Of a DNA stretch of 64,000 nucleotides, positions 36,379-45,074 are shown in pieces. This stretch comes from Clavibacter michiganensis (GTDB lineage: Bacteria > Actinomycetota > Actinomycetes > Actinomycetales > Microbacteriaceae): positions 434,001 through 498,000 of the forward strand of contig NZ_CP080437.1 in assembly GCF_021216655.1 (NCBI RefSeq), written 5' to 3'. A model generated the notes under the pieces. It was not told the origin of the DNA, did not search any database, and was given only the letters and a program-made list of their open reading frames with translations. A program made the position numbers and the translations under genes. Each line of letters opens with the position of its first letter. Within the stretch, counting starts at the first letter, position 1.

Positions 36379-37803
36379 GTGACAACGAAGACACTGGTAG
36401 CAGGCATCGACTCCTCCACGCAGAGCTGCAAGGTGGTCGTCCGCGACCTCGACACGGGCGCCCTCGTGCGCTCCGGCCGTGCGTCCCACCCCGACGGCAC
36501 GGAGGTGGATCCTGCCGCCTGGTGGGACGCCCTGCTCGCGGCCATCGCCGACGCGGGCGGCCTCGACGACGTCGCCGCCATCTCGGTCGGCGGCCAGCAG
36601 CACGGCATGGTCTGCCTCGACGAGCAGGGCGCGGTGATCCGCGACGCGCTCCTCTGGAACGACACGCGATCCGCGAAGGCCGCCGCCGACCTCCGCGACG
36701 AGCTCGGCGACGAGGCCTGGGCGAGCGCCACGGGCGTCGTCCCCGTCGCGTCCTTCACTGCCACCAAGCTCCGCTGGCTCCGCGACGCCGAGCCCGACAA
36801 CGCCGCTCGCGTCGCCGCCGTCGCCCTCCCGCACGACTGGCTGACCTGGCGCCTCCTCGGCCACTGCGTCGGATCCCCGGACCTCGCGGCCCTCGCCACC
36901 GACCGCTCCGACGCGAGCGGCACCGCCTACTGGTCGAGCGTCACGGGCGAGTACCGGCTCGACCTGCTGGAGCGCGCGCTCGGCCGCGTCGTCGGCCTGC
37001 CGCGCGTGCTCGGGCCCGGCGAGTCCGCCGGCGTCACGGGCGACGGGATCCCCGGCGTCCCGGCAGGCATCCCCGTCGGCCCCGGCGCGGGCGACAACGC
37101 GGCCGCCGCGCTCGGCCTCGGTGCGGTGCCGGGCGACGTGGTCGTCTCGATCGGCACGTCCGGCACGGTGTTCGCCGTCACGGCGGATCCGATCACCGAC
37201 GCCACCGGGACGGTCGCCGGCTTCGCGGACGCCACGGGCAACTTCCTCCCGCTCATCGCGACCCTCAACGCCGCCCGCGTGCTCGACGGCGGCGCGCGCC
37301 TCCTCGGCGTCGACCACGCGCGGCTGTCCGAGCTCGCGCTCGAGGCGCCCGCGGGATCCGACGGCCTCGTGCTCCTGCCCTACTTCGAGGGCGAGCGCAC
37401 CCCGAACCTGCCCGACGCGACCGCGTCCCTGCACGGCATGACCCTCCGCAACAGCACGCCGGCGACCATGGCCCGCGCGCACGTCGAGGGCATGCTGTGC
37501 GGCCTGGCCGACGGCCTCGACGCGATCACGCGCCAGGGCGTCCAGGTGGAGCGCGTGCTCCTCATCGGCGGCGGGGCGAAGAGCCGTGCCGTGCGCGAGA
37601 TCGCGCCCACGATCTTCGGCGTCCCCATCCACGTGCCGGACGCGGGCGAGTTCGTCGCCGACGGTGCCGCGAAGCAGGCCGCGTGGATCCTCACCGGCTC
37701 GGTACCCGAGTGGCCACTCGCGGGCGACGAGGTCTTCGACGCGCCGGGCGTGCCCGCGGTTCGTGCGGCGTACGCGTCGGCGAAGGCAGAGCTCGGGTAC
37801 TGA
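36379..37803 (+). CDS. xylB: xylulokinase
   Basis: A 474-residue FGGY-family kinase that phosphorylates D-xylulose for entry into the pentose phosphate pathway. [15 protein letters not shown] (ATP-binding start), [20 protein letters not shown], the [15 protein letters not shown] loop and [19 protein letters not shown] are typical of XylB. I chose GTG at 36379 ([13 protein letters not shown]) because a -10 box would place the transcript start directly on it; an ATG at 36370 in the same frame adds three residues. No xylose isomerase or transporter is adjacent. Confidence 0.9.
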   Translation: MTTKTLVAGIDSSTQSCKVVVRDLDTGALVRSGRASHPDGTEVDPAAWWDALLAAIADAGGLDDVAAISVGGQQHGMVCLDEQGAVIRDALLWNDTRSAKAAADLRDELGDEAWASATGVVPVASFTATKLRWLRDAEPDNAARVAAVALPHDWLTWRLLGHCVGSPDLAALATDRSDASGTAYWSSVTGEYRLDLLERALGRVVGLPRVLGPGESAGVTGDGIPGVPAGIPVGPGAGDNAAAALGLGAVPGDVVVSIGTSGTVFAVTADPITDATGTVAGFADATGNFLPLIATLNAARVLDGGARLLGVDHARLSELALEAPAGSDGLVLLPYFEGERTPNLPDATASLHGMTLRNSTPATMARAHVEGMLCGLADGLDAITRQGVQVERVLLIGGGAKSRAVREIAPTIFGVPIHVPDAGEFVADGAAKQAAWILTGSVPEWPLAGDEVFDAPGVPAVRAAYASAKAELGY

Positions 37804-37874
37804 CCCGGTCGAGCCGTCCCTGACGCCTCGACCTGTGGACGACCCCGACGGGATCGGCCCCTGATCAGCATCCT

Positions 37875-39110
37875 GTGCGGGTGCAGACGCGGACCCCACT
37901 CGACACCATCGCCGGACGGGTGCGCGAGCGCCTGCGGGACGACGGGGCGGCGGCCGATCCCTCGGGCACGGCGGCCGTCGTCCGCGAGGAGGTCAGGCGG
38001 TTCGCGGAGCAGGCGCTCGGATCCGACTCCCGGCTACTCGACGACGAGGCGGCCACCGAGCGCCAGGTGCTCGCGCGCATCACGGGCTTCGGCGCCCTGC
38101 AGCCCCTCCTCGACGACGACTCGATCGAGGAGATCTGGATCAACGCGCCCACGCGCGTCTTCGTGGCGCGAGCCGGCGTCCCCGAGCTGACGCCGCTCGT
38201 CCTCACCGACGCGGAGGTGCGCGACCTCGTCGAGCGGATGCTGCAGTCCTCCGGGCGCCGCGTCGACCTCTCCACGCCCTTCGTGGACGCGTCGCTGCCG
38301 GACGGGTCGCGGCTCCACGTGGTGATCCCGGACGTCACGCGCCGCCACTGGGCCGTCAACATCCGGAAGTTCTCCCGGCGGATCCGCGAGCTCGACCACC
38401 TCGTCGCCCTCGGCAGCCTGCCGCTGCAGGCCGCCGAGTTCCTGCGCATGAGCGTGCGCGCGGGCCTCTCCATCGTCGTCAGCGGGGCCACCCACACGGG
38501 CAAGACCACGATGATCGACGCCCTCCTGTCCTCGGCGCGTGCATCGGACCGCATCGTCACGGTCGAGGAGACCTTCGAGCTGGATCCGGCCGGCCGTGAC
38601 GTCGTGGCCATGCAGTGCCGCCAGCCCAGCCTCGAGGGGTCGGGCGAGATCACGCTGCGGCGCCTCATCAAGGAGGCGCTGCGCATGCGGCCCGACCGGC
38701 TCGTGGTCGGCGAGGTACGGGAGGCGGAGTGCCTCGACCTCCTCATCGCGCTCAACTCGGGCGTGCCGGGCATGTGCTCGATCCACGCGAACAGCGCGCG
38801 CGAGGCGCTCGTCAAGCTGTGCACCCTGCCGCTGCTGGCCGGCCGCAACATCGACTCCGCCTTCGTCGTGCCGACCGTCGCGACCTCGGTCGACCTCGTC
38901 GTGCACCTCGAGGTGCTGCCGTCCGGTGCCCGGCGGGTGGTCGAGGTCCTCGCGCCCGGTGGCCGTCACTCGGGCATGGTCATCGAGGCGAGCTCGGTGT
39001 TCGCCCTGGAGGACGGGATCCTGACCGCCACCGGAGGCCAGCCCGCGCACCTGGCCAAGTTCCGCGCGGCCGGGCTGGACCCGCTCCGGGTCCTGGTGGG
39101 CGCTCCGTGA
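37875..39110 (+). CDS. tadA: Tad/Flp pilus assembly ATPase TadA (CpaF)
   Basis: A 411-residue secretion ATPase that powers assembly of Tad-type pili. The N-terminal domain (DDDSIEEIWINAPTRVFV) leads into the RecA-like domain with Walker A SGATHTGKTTMID (about residues 203-215), the Asp/Glu boxes around VTVEETFEL, a His-box segment GVPGMCSIHANSAREAL and RPDRLVVGEVR. The start is one of two GTG codons (37875 or 37881) without a clear ribosome binding site. First gene of a seven-gene Tad locus; tadB overlaps its stop. Confidence 0.92.
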   Translation: MRVQTRTPLDTIAGRVRERLRDDGAAADPSGTAAVVREEVRRFAEQALGSDSRLLDDEAATERQVLARITGFGALQPLLDDDSIEEIWINAPTRVFVARAGVPELTPLVLTDAEVRDLVERMLQSSGRRVDLSTPFVDASLPDGSRLHVVIPDVTRRHWAVNIRKFSRRIRELDHLVALGSLPLQAAEFLRMSVRAGLSIVVSGATHTGKTTMIDALLSSARASDRIVTVEETFELDPAGRDVVAMQCRQPSLEGSGEITLRRLIKEALRMRPDRLVVGEVREAECLDLLIALNSGVPGMCSIHANSAREALVKLCTLPLLAGRNIDSAFVVPTVATSVDLVVHLEVLPSGARRVVEVLAPGGRHSGMVIEASSVFALEDGILTATGGQPAHLAKFRAAGLDPLRVLVGAP

Positions 39111-39970
39111 GCGTCGCCCTCGGGCTGGCGCTCGGCGCCGGCCTGGTGCTCCTCATCTCGCCGCGCCTGTGGCCCGCCTCGTCCGACGGGTCGGCGCGCG
39201 ACCGTGGGCTGACCGCGTCCGTGCACGACCGCCTCACCCACGCGGGGCTGGCCCGGGTCTCGGTGAGCTCCTTCCTCGCCGTCTCCGGGCTGGTCGGCCT
39301 CGCTGCGGGCGTGCTGGTGGAGGCGCTCCTCCGCGTCGACGGCGCCGCCCTCGCCGCAGCGGCCACCGGCCTGCTGCTCCCGTGGGCCGTCGTCGGCGCG
39401 CGATCCGCGGCACGTCGTCGAGCCCATCGCGAGGTGTGGCCCGACGTCGTCGACCACCTCGTCAGCGCGGTCCGTGCGGGCATGGGGCTGCCGGATGCGG
39501 TGGCGTCGCTCGCCGTCGCGGGTCCCGCGGTCCTCCGGCCCGCCTTCCGGGACTTCGCGTCCGTGCACCGCACGACCGGGAGCTTCGCCGTGGCGCTCGA
39601 CGAGCTCAAGGATCAGCTGGCGGATCCGACGGCCGATCGCATCCTGGAGACGCTGCGGATGGCGCGCGAGGTGGGTGGCACGCAGCTGCCCGACGTGCTC
39701 CGCGGGCTGGCCCGGTTCCTCCGGGAGGAGGCCGCCATCCGGAGCGAGGCCGAGGCCCGGCAGTCGTGGGTCGTGAACGCGGCCAAGCTGGGCGTCGCGG
39801 CCCCCTGGATCATCCTCGCCCTGCTGTCCACCCGACACGAGGCCGTCGCCGCGTACGACACCGCCGCGGGCACAGTGGTGATCGTCGTCGGGCTGGTCGT
39901 GTCCGCCATCGCGTACCGGCTGATGCTCGCCCTCGGGCGGCTGCCGGAGGACCGGAGGTGGTTCGCGTGA
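39107..39970 (+). CDS. tadB: Tad pilus inner-membrane platform protein TadB
   Basis: A 287-residue type II secretion F-domain protein forming half of the pilus assembly platform. Two N-terminal helices (about residues 1-20 and 45-85), the cytoplasmic F domain (VWPDVVDHLVSAVRAGMGLPDAV, ALDELKDQLADPTADRILETLRMA) and two C-terminal helices follow the family pattern. GTG at 39107 overlaps the tadA stop as GTGA, and its own stop overlaps tadC, so the three are translated together. Confidence 0.88.
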   Translation: MSVALGLALGAGLVLLISPRLWPASSDGSARDRGLTASVHDRLTHAGLARVSVSSFLAVSGLVGLAAGVLVEALLRVDGAALAAAATGLLLPWAVVGARSAARRRAHREVWPDVVDHLVSAVRAGMGLPDAVASLAVAGPAVLRPAFRDFASVHRTTGSFAVALDELKDQLADPTADRILETLRMAREVGGTQLPDVLRGLARFLREEAAIRSEAEARQSWVVNAAKLGVAAPWIILALLSTRHEAVAAYDTAAGTVVIVVGLVVSAIAYRLMLALGRLPEDRRWFA

Positions 39971-40917
39971 CGGGGGTCGAGTCCTGGGGCGCCGTCCTCG
40001 GCCTCGTCGCTGGCGTGGGGCTCTGGACGATGATGGGAGCGGTTCCCCGGTTCCGTCGCGCTCGATTGCTCGACCGAGTGGCCCCGCACGTCCTCGACGT
40101 CTCGGAGGGCGCGCGTCGGCACCTCGCCCTCACCACCGTCCACCCGCTGCCCGTGCTCGGGACGCTCGGAGCCCCGGCCGTGATCCCGCTGCGACGCGGC
40201 CTCGCGCGCGTGCTCGGCGGCACGGAGCGCATCGAGCGGCTGCTCGGACAGTCCGGCTCGCCCGAGGACGTCGAGCGGCACCGATCGCGCCAGCTCGTCG
40301 GCCTCGTCCTCGGGGCCGCTGCCGGCATCGTGATCGCCGCTCTGCTCGGCGGCGCCGCGGTCGTGGCCGGAGGGCTGCCTCAGGCGCAGCTGGTCGCTGT
40401 GCCGTTCGTCGCGGCCGTCGCCGGCCTGGTCGCCTGCGACACCGCGCTCGAGCGGTGCGCGAAGCGGCGGATCGCGCGCATCCAGGCGGAGCTGCCCACC
40501 GTGCTGGAGTTCCTGGCGCTCAGCCTCGCGGCCGGGGAGGGCCTGCTCGACGCGCTCCGCCGCGTGGCCCGCGTCGGCTCGGGGGAGCTCGCGATGGAGC
40601 TGGGGCGCGTCGTCGCCGACGTCGGCACCGGCATCCCCGTCACCCGGGCCTTCGACGACCTCGCCCGACGCCTCGCCATGCCCGCGGTGTCGCGTCTCGT
40701 CGACCAGCTCGCCGGATCCCTCGAGCGCGGCACACCGCTCGCGGAGGTGCTCCGCGCGCAGGCCCAGGACGCGCGCGAGGTCGCCAAGCGCGAGCTCCTC
40801 GAGAGCGCCGGCCGCAAGGAGGTGGGGATGCTGGTGCCGCTTGTGTTCCTGATCCTCCCGCTCACCATCGTCTTCGCCCTGTTCCCTGGCATCTTCGTCC
40901 TGCAGCTCGGGCTGTAG
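39967..40917 (+). CDS. tadC: Tad pilus inner-membrane platform protein TadC
   Basis: A 316-residue type II secretion F-domain protein, partner of TadB. Hydrophobic segments lie near residues 8-25, 105-155 and 290-312. The F-domain core is LPTVLEFLALSLAAGEGLLDALRRV, and the C-terminal helix reads VPLVFLILPLTIVFALFPGIFV. GTG at 39967 overlaps the tadB stop as GTGA. The next gene, for a small pilin-like protein, starts 51 bases after its stop. Confidence 0.88.
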   Translation: MTGVESWGAVLGLVAGVGLWTMMGAVPRFRRARLLDRVAPHVLDVSEGARRHLALTTVHPLPVLGTLGAPAVIPLRRGLARVLGGTERIERLLGQSGSPEDVERHRSRQLVGLVLGAAAGIVIAALLGGAAVVAGGLPQAQLVAVPFVAAVAGLVACDTALERCAKRRIARIQAELPTVLEFLALSLAAGEGLLDALRRVARVGSGELAMELGRVVADVGTGIPVTRAFDDLARRLAMPAVSRLVDQLAGSLERGTPLAEVLRAQAQDAREVAKRELLESAGRKEVGMLVPLVFLILPLTIVFALFPGIFVLQLGL

Positions 40918-40967
40918 GCGGGCACCGACGACCCATCCCGACACCGAGACCGACCGAGAGGCACGAC

Positions 40968-41162
40968 ATGACCGACGAACGAGACGCACTGGGCACGGAT
41001 GCGACGCCCGGAGCGCCGTGGGACGACGACCGCGGCGACGTGCCCGGCTGGGTGCTCATCACGCTGATGACGGCCGGGCTCGTCATCATCCTCTGGGGAG
41101 TGGCGGGCCCCCTCCTGCAGAACGTGTTCACCCAGGCCATCGACCGGGTCACGTCGTTCTGA
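40968..41162 (+). CDS. small Flp-like pilin candidate
   Basis: A 64-residue protein: an acidic N-terminus, a short DDDRG element, then one hydrophobic helix (WVLITLMTAGLVIILWGVAG) and a short tail. Position (after tadC, before the tadE genes) and size match Flp pilins. However, the residue five places after the Gly that would be the cleavage site is Trp rather than the Glu expected in Flp pilins, so processing may differ. ATG at 40968 has CGAGAGG upstream. Its stop overlaps the next start by one base. Confidence 0.72.
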   Translation: MTDERDALGTDATPGAPWDDDRGDVPGWVLITLMTAGLVIILWGVAGPLLQNVFTQAIDRVTSF

Positions 41163-41539
41163 TGCGCGACGACCGCGGCTCGGCACCAGCCGAGTTCGTC
41201 ATGGTCGGCGCCCTCCTCGTCGTCCTCGCCCTGTCGGTGGTCCAGCTCGCGCTGGCGCTGCACGTGCGGACGACCGTGCTCGACGCCGCCGCGGAGGGCG
41301 CGCGCACTGCGGCGCTCGCGGGCGCCACCCGCGCCGACGGCATCGAGCGCACGCGCGAGCTGATCACGACGGCGGTGGGAGCTCGGTACGCGGAGGACGT
41401 CACCGCGGGTACGGGCACCGTGCTCGGGCACGCGGTCGTCAGCGTCACCGTGCGGACGACGCTGCCCCTCATCGGCCTCCTGGGCGTCGACCGCGGGTTG
41501 GAGGTGACGGGCCATGCGGCCGTGGAGCGCCTGGGCTGA
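41162..41539 (+). CDS. TadE-like pseudopilin
   Basis: A 125-residue minor pilin of the TadE family. After a short leader ending DDRG, the mature N-terminus SAPAEFVMVGALLVVLALSV places Glu11 at +5 from the predicted prepilin-peptidase site, as in type IV-like pilins. The rest is a small extracytoplasmic domain (RTTVLDAAAEGARTAALAGA). Coupled to the flanking genes by overlaps of 1 and 26 bases. Confidence 0.85.
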   Translation: MRDDRGSAPAEFVMVGALLVVLALSVVQLALALHVRTTVLDAAAEGARTAALAGATRADGIERTRELITTAVGARYAEDVTAGTGTVLGHAVVSVTVRTTLPLIGLLGVDRGLEVTGHAAVERLG

Positions 41540-41969
41540 CGACCGGGGCTCGGCGGCGCTCGAGTTCATCACGGCGGGTGTGCTCCTCCTCGTCCCGCTC
41601 GTCTACCTCGTCCTCGCCCTGTCCGCGATCCAGGGTGCGGCGCTGGGCACGGAGGGCGCAGCCCGGCAGGCTGCGCGCGTCTACGTGCGGGCGGACGACG
41701 ACGCCGCAGGACGCCGCGAGGCGCGGTCGGCCGTCGAGGTCACGCTCGCCGACCAGGGGATCGCCCCCGGCGGGATCGCCCTCGACATCACGTGCACGCC
41801 GGATCCGCAGAGCTGCCACGCCCCGCGGTCGCTCGTGCACGTGTCGGTGCGCGTCGCGGCCGAGCTGCCTCTCGCGCCGCCCGTCGCCGGGCCGGACGCG
41901 CCCGGATCGGTCGCGGTCCACGGCGATGCGGACGAGCGCGTCTCGGTCTTCGCACGAGGGGGACGATGA
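41514..41969 (+). CDS. second TadE/TadF-like pseudopilin
   Basis: A 151-residue minor pilin with leader MRPWSAWADDRG and mature start SAALEFITAGVLLLVPLVYLV, again with Glu (residue 17) at +5 of the likely cleavage site. The C-terminal part has two cysteines (ITCTPDPQSCHAP) that may form a disulfide outside the cell. It starts 26 bases inside the previous gene and its stop overlaps the next start as ATGA. Confidence 0.83.
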   Translation: MRPWSAWADDRGSAALEFITAGVLLLVPLVYLVLALSAIQGAALGTEGAARQAARVYVRADDDAAGRREARSAVEVTLADQGIAPGGIALDITCTPDPQSCHAPRSLVHVSVRVAAELPLAPPVAGPDAPGSVAVHGDADERVSVFARGGR

Positions 41970-42505
41970 CCGCCGGCAGGACGCGGCCTCGTCGCGGCCG
42001 CGCGGCGATCCCGGCGGTCGCCCCGGCCGAGGACGAGGGTTCGATCCTTCCGCTCGTGATCGCGTCCTGCGCGCTCGGCCTCGCCGTGATCCTCATGGTG
42101 TCCGCGGCGTCCTCGCTCTACCTCGAACGCGTCCGGCTCTTCTCCCTCGCGGACGCGGCCGCGCTGGCGGGCGCCGAGTCCTTCGACGTGGACGGGGGCG
42201 GACCGGCGGCTGTCGCGGTCGGCGACGACGGCGTCGCGCTCCCGCCCCTCACGGACGCGGGCGTCGCCTCCACGGTCACGGCGTTCCTCGCCGACGAGCC
42301 GACGGCCGGCATCCACGACCTCCGCGTCGACGGCGCCACGACGCCGGACGGCCGCAGCGCGCGCGTCACCCTCTCCGCCACGTGGATCCCGCCGGTCGCC
42401 TCGCTGTTCGCCCCCGACGGCGTGCGCATCGACGTCACGAGCACCGCCCGCAGCGTGCTGGTGGGGCCGGGCGCCGCGCCGGTCGGGCCGGCGGGAGGTG
42501 GGTGA
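41966..42505 (+). CDS. TadG-like pilus-associated protein (Rv3654c type)
   Basis: A 179-residue protein with a cytoplasmic leader ending in EDEGS, a single membrane helix ([21 protein letters not shown]) and an extracytoplasmic part containing [16 protein letters not shown], the segment typical of the TadG/Rv3654c-like proteins that close actinobacterial Tad loci. It lacks the Glu+5 of true pseudopilins. The window contains no prepilin peptidase (TadV) or CpaB/RcpC homologue, so these must lie elsewhere if the pilus is functional. Converges on the MFS gene with seven bases between stops. Confidence 0.75.
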   Translation: MTAGRTRPRRGRAAIPAVAPAEDEGSILPLVIASCALGLAVILMVSAASSLYLERVRLFSLADAAALAGAESFDVDGGGPAAVAVGDDGVALPPLTDAGVASTVTAFLADEPTAGIHDLRVDGATTPDGRSARVTLSATWIPPVASLFAPDGVRIDVTSTARSVLVGPGAAPVGPAGGG

Positions 42506-42512
42506 GTGGCCC

Positions 42513-43820
42513 TCAGGCGGTCGGCCGCGGCTTCCGCGGCACATACCGCGGGACGTACCGCACGAGGATCCCCGCGCCGATGAGCCCGAGCACCCCCATC
42601 ACGCCGCTGGCGACGGCGAGCGACGCGGCGGAGGTGAGGGCGGCGATGAGGAGCGGGGACGCGGCGCTGCCGGCGTCGCCCGTGAAGCGCCAGGCGCCGA
42701 GGAAGGGGGCCGGGTCTTCACGCGGCGCGAGGTCGGCGCCGAGGGTCATGAGGATCCCCGAGCCCACGCCGTTGGCGACCGACATGAACATGGCCACGCC
42801 GATGAACCACTGCACGCTCGTCGGCAGGTCGGGCGTGAACGCGAGCACGAGGTAGCCGAGGCCGAGCCCCACCATCGACGGCACGGCGCTCCACAGGCGG
42901 CCGAAGCGGTCCATGATCTGGCCGCTCGCGTAGAAGAGGGCGAAGTCCACGCCGCCCGCGATGCCGATCAGCAGGGCCGTGTTCGCGTCCGAGATGCCGA
43001 TGCTCACGGCCCACAGGGGGAGGAGCACGCCGCGGCCCGCGCGCATCGCGCCGATGAGGGCCGCGCCCGAGCCGAGCTTCACGAGCACGCCCTTGAACCG
43101 CCACAGCGTGCGCGCGAGCCCGGCCGACTCGCGCGCTGGGGGAGCGGCGCCCGCGGTCGCCGCCACGGACTCGTCGTCCTGCGGCTCGCCGGCCGTCGCG
43201 GGTGCCGCGCTCCGCAGGTCGGCGGTGCGGTTGCGGCGCACGACGTCCATCGGGTCGGGCAGCACGAGGAGCGTCACGGCGGCCGCGAGGCACGCCACGA
43301 TGTGGATCACGAACGCGGACTGCGAGGCGCCCGTCAGGTGGATCACGCCGGCGGCCAGGAACGGCCCCACGAAGTAGCCGGCGCGGAACGTGCCGCCGAG
43401 CGTCGAGAGCGCGCGGGCGCGGTACGCCTGCGGCACGAAGCTCGTCATGAACGCGTGCCGGGCGAGCGCGAACACGGCCGTCGAGACGCCGATGAGGAAG
43501 ACGCCGATGCCGAGCACGAGCGGGTTCGGCGCGAGGAGGCAGAGCACCAGGCCGCCGATGGAGACGAAGGCCGCGCCGATCATGGCGGTCCGCTCGCCGA
43601 TGCGGCTCACCACGGATCCGCTCGGGATGTCGCCCACGAGCTCGCCGAGCATGATCATGCCGCCGATGAACGCGGCGATCGCGAGCGAGGCACCGAGGCT
43701 GCCCGCGACGATCGGGATGATGGGGATGATCGCCCCCTCGCCGATGGAGAAGAGGAGCGCGGGCAGCAGCGCCGGGAGCGCCACCGCGCGGAGGGAGAAG
43801 GGGGCATCGGGGGTCGACAT
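42513..43820 (-). CDS. MFS transporter, probable efflux protein
   Basis: A 435-residue major facilitator with about 12 helices and a central cytoplasmic loop (about residues 190-235). The first half contains [22 protein letters not shown], a form of the loop 2-3 signature, and the second half [12 protein letters not shown]. It ends in a basic tail ([15 protein letters not shown]). Substrate unknown; the family includes drug and sugar efflux proteins. ATG at 43820 has TAGGCT eight bases upstream. Divergent from prfB with 75 bases between starts. Confidence 0.85.
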   Translation of the reverse strand: MSTPDAPFSLRAVALPALLPALLFSIGEGAIIPIIPIVAGSLGASLAIAAFIGGMIMLGELVGDIPSGSVVSRIGERTAMIGAAFVSIGGLVLCLLAPNPLVLGIGVFLIGVSTAVFALARHAFMTSFVPQAYRARALSTLGGTFRAGYFVGPFLAAGVIHLTGASQSAFVIHIVACLAAAVTLLVLPDPMDVVRRNRTADLRSAAPATAGEPQDDESVAATAGAAPPARESAGLARTLWRFKGVLVKLGSGAALIGAMRAGRGVLLPLWAVSIGISDANTALLIGIAGGVDFALFYASGQIMDRFGRLWSAVPSMVGLGLGYLVLAFTPDLPTSVQWFIGVAMFMSVANGVGSGILMTLGADLAPREDPAPFLGAWRFTGDAGSAASPLLIAALTSAASLAVASGVMGVLGLIGAGILVRYVPRYVPRKPRPTA

Positions 43821-43828
43821 CGCCCCCG

Positions 43829-43834
43829 AGCCTA
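43829..43834 (-). promoter_or_regulatory. -10 box TAGGCT for the MFS gene
   Basis: TAGGCT on the minus strand, eight bases before the ATG at 43820; the transcript would have a 5' UTR of at most two bases. Confidence 0.5.
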
Positions 43835-43879
43835 CGCGCGGGCGGCCCCCGCCCCGGACGCCGCCGACGGCCCTGACGG

Positions 43880-43885
43880 TAGGCT
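43880..43885 (+). promoter_or_regulatory. -10 box TAGGCT for prfB
   Basis: TAGGCT ten bases before the prfB ATG at 43896, giving a 5' UTR of only about four bases and no ribosome binding site. Confidence 0.5.
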
Positions 43886-43895
43886 GGGCGGCACC

Positions 43896-44999
43896 ATGAT
43901 CGACCAGGACTTCTCTTCGCGGATCACAGAATTGCGCGACACCTACTCCAACATCCGCTCGGTGATCGGCGTCGAGCGCCTGCAGCAGGAGGTCGAGGAG
44001 CTGAGCGCCCAGGCGGGCGAGCCGGACCTCTGGGACGACACCGAGAAGGCGCAGAAGGTCACGAGCGACCTGAGCCACCGGCAGTCGGAGCTGAAGCGCA
44101 TCGACGAGCTGCAGCGCCGCCTGGACGACCTCGACGTGCTCGTCGAGATGGCCAAGGACGACGAGGAGTCCGCCGAGGAGGCGGTCGTCGAGCTCGCCGG
44201 CATCACCAAGATCATGGACGAGCTCGAGGTGCAGACGCTCCTCAACGGCGAGTTCGACCCGCGCCCCGCGGTCGTCACCATCCGCGCGGGCGCCGGCGGC
44301 GTAGACGCCGCGGACTTCGCCGAGATGCTGATGCGCATGTACCTGCGCTGGGCCGAGCAGCACGACTACTCCGCCACCGTGCTCGACACCTCCTACGCGG
44401 AGGAGGCGGGCATCAAGTCCGCCACCTTCGAGATCGACGCGCCGTACGCATTCGGCACGCTCTCGGTCGAGGCGGGCACGCACCGCCTCGTGCGCATGAG
44501 CCCCTTCAACTCCGCGGGGAAGCGCCAGACGTCGTTCGCGGCGGTCGAGGTCGTGCCGCTCATCGAGCAGACGGAGTCGATCGAGATCCCCGAGAACGAG
44601 ATGCGCGTCGACGTCTTCCGCTCGTCCGGCCCCGGCGGCCAGTCCGTCAACACGACCGACTCCGCCGTGCGCATCACCCACCTGCCGACCGGTATCGTCG
44701 TCACCTGCCAGAACGAGAAGAGCCAGATCCAGAACCGCGCCGCCGCCCTCCGGGTGCTGCAGTCGCGCCTGCTCCTCGTGCAGCGCGAGCAGGAGGCGGC
44801 CACCAAGAAGGAGCTCGCCGGCAACATCACCGCGAGCTGGGGCGACCAGATGCGCAGCTACGTGCTCGCGCCGTACCAGATGGTCAAGGACCTCCGCACG
44901 GAGCACGAGGTGAACAACCCGTCCAACGTGTTCGACGGCGACCTCGACGGCTTCATCTCCGCGGGGATCCGCTGGCGGAAGTCGCCCGACCGCGCCTGA
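43896..44999 (+). CDS. prfB: peptide chain release factor 2
   Basis: A 367-residue class I release factor for UGA and UAA stop codons. The stop-codon tripeptide SPF lies in [18 protein letters not shown], and the catalytic GGQ in [16 protein letters not shown], as in RF2. The frame is continuous from ATG to stop: the in-frame UGA and programmed +1 frameshift that autoregulate prfB in most bacteria are absent, as is usual in Actinobacteria. It heads the conserved prfB-ftsE-ftsX-smpB-ssrA block. Confidence 0.97.
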   Translation: MIDQDFSSRITELRDTYSNIRSVIGVERLQQEVEELSAQAGEPDLWDDTEKAQKVTSDLSHRQSELKRIDELQRRLDDLDVLVEMAKDDEESAEEAVVELAGITKIMDELEVQTLLNGEFDPRPAVVTIRAGAGGVDAADFAEMLMRMYLRWAEQHDYSATVLDTSYAEEAGIKSATFEIDAPYAFGTLSVEAGTHRLVRMSPFNSAGKRQTSFAAVEVVPLIEQTESIEIPENEMRVDVFRSSGPGGQSVNTTDSAVRITHLPTGIVVTCQNEKSQIQNRAAALRVLQSRLLLVQREQEAATKKELAGNITASWGDQMRSYVLAPYQMVKDLRTEHEVNNPSNVFDGDLDGFISAGIRWRKSPDRA

Positions 45000-45059
45000 G
45001 AGAGTCCGGAGGACCGCTCGCCGCGGTGAGTCGATGCGGCGAAAGGCACCTCCCGTGCC

Positions 45060-45065
45060 TAGGGT
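45060..45065 (+). promoter_or_regulatory. -10 box TAGGGT for ftsE
   Basis: TAGGGT nine bases before the ATG at 45075; predicted 5' UTR of two to three bases. Confidence 0.45.
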
Positions 45066-45074
45066 CGTACCGAC

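Noticed and set aside
36253..36379. tRNA-Leu as a possible integration site for a mobile element
   Set aside because: No integrase gene, repeated tRNA end or foreign gene block was found on either side; xylB and dedA follow normally.
43896..44100. Programmed frameshift in prfB
   Set aside because: The frame is continuous from the ATG, with no in-frame TGA or frameshift motif near the 5' end.
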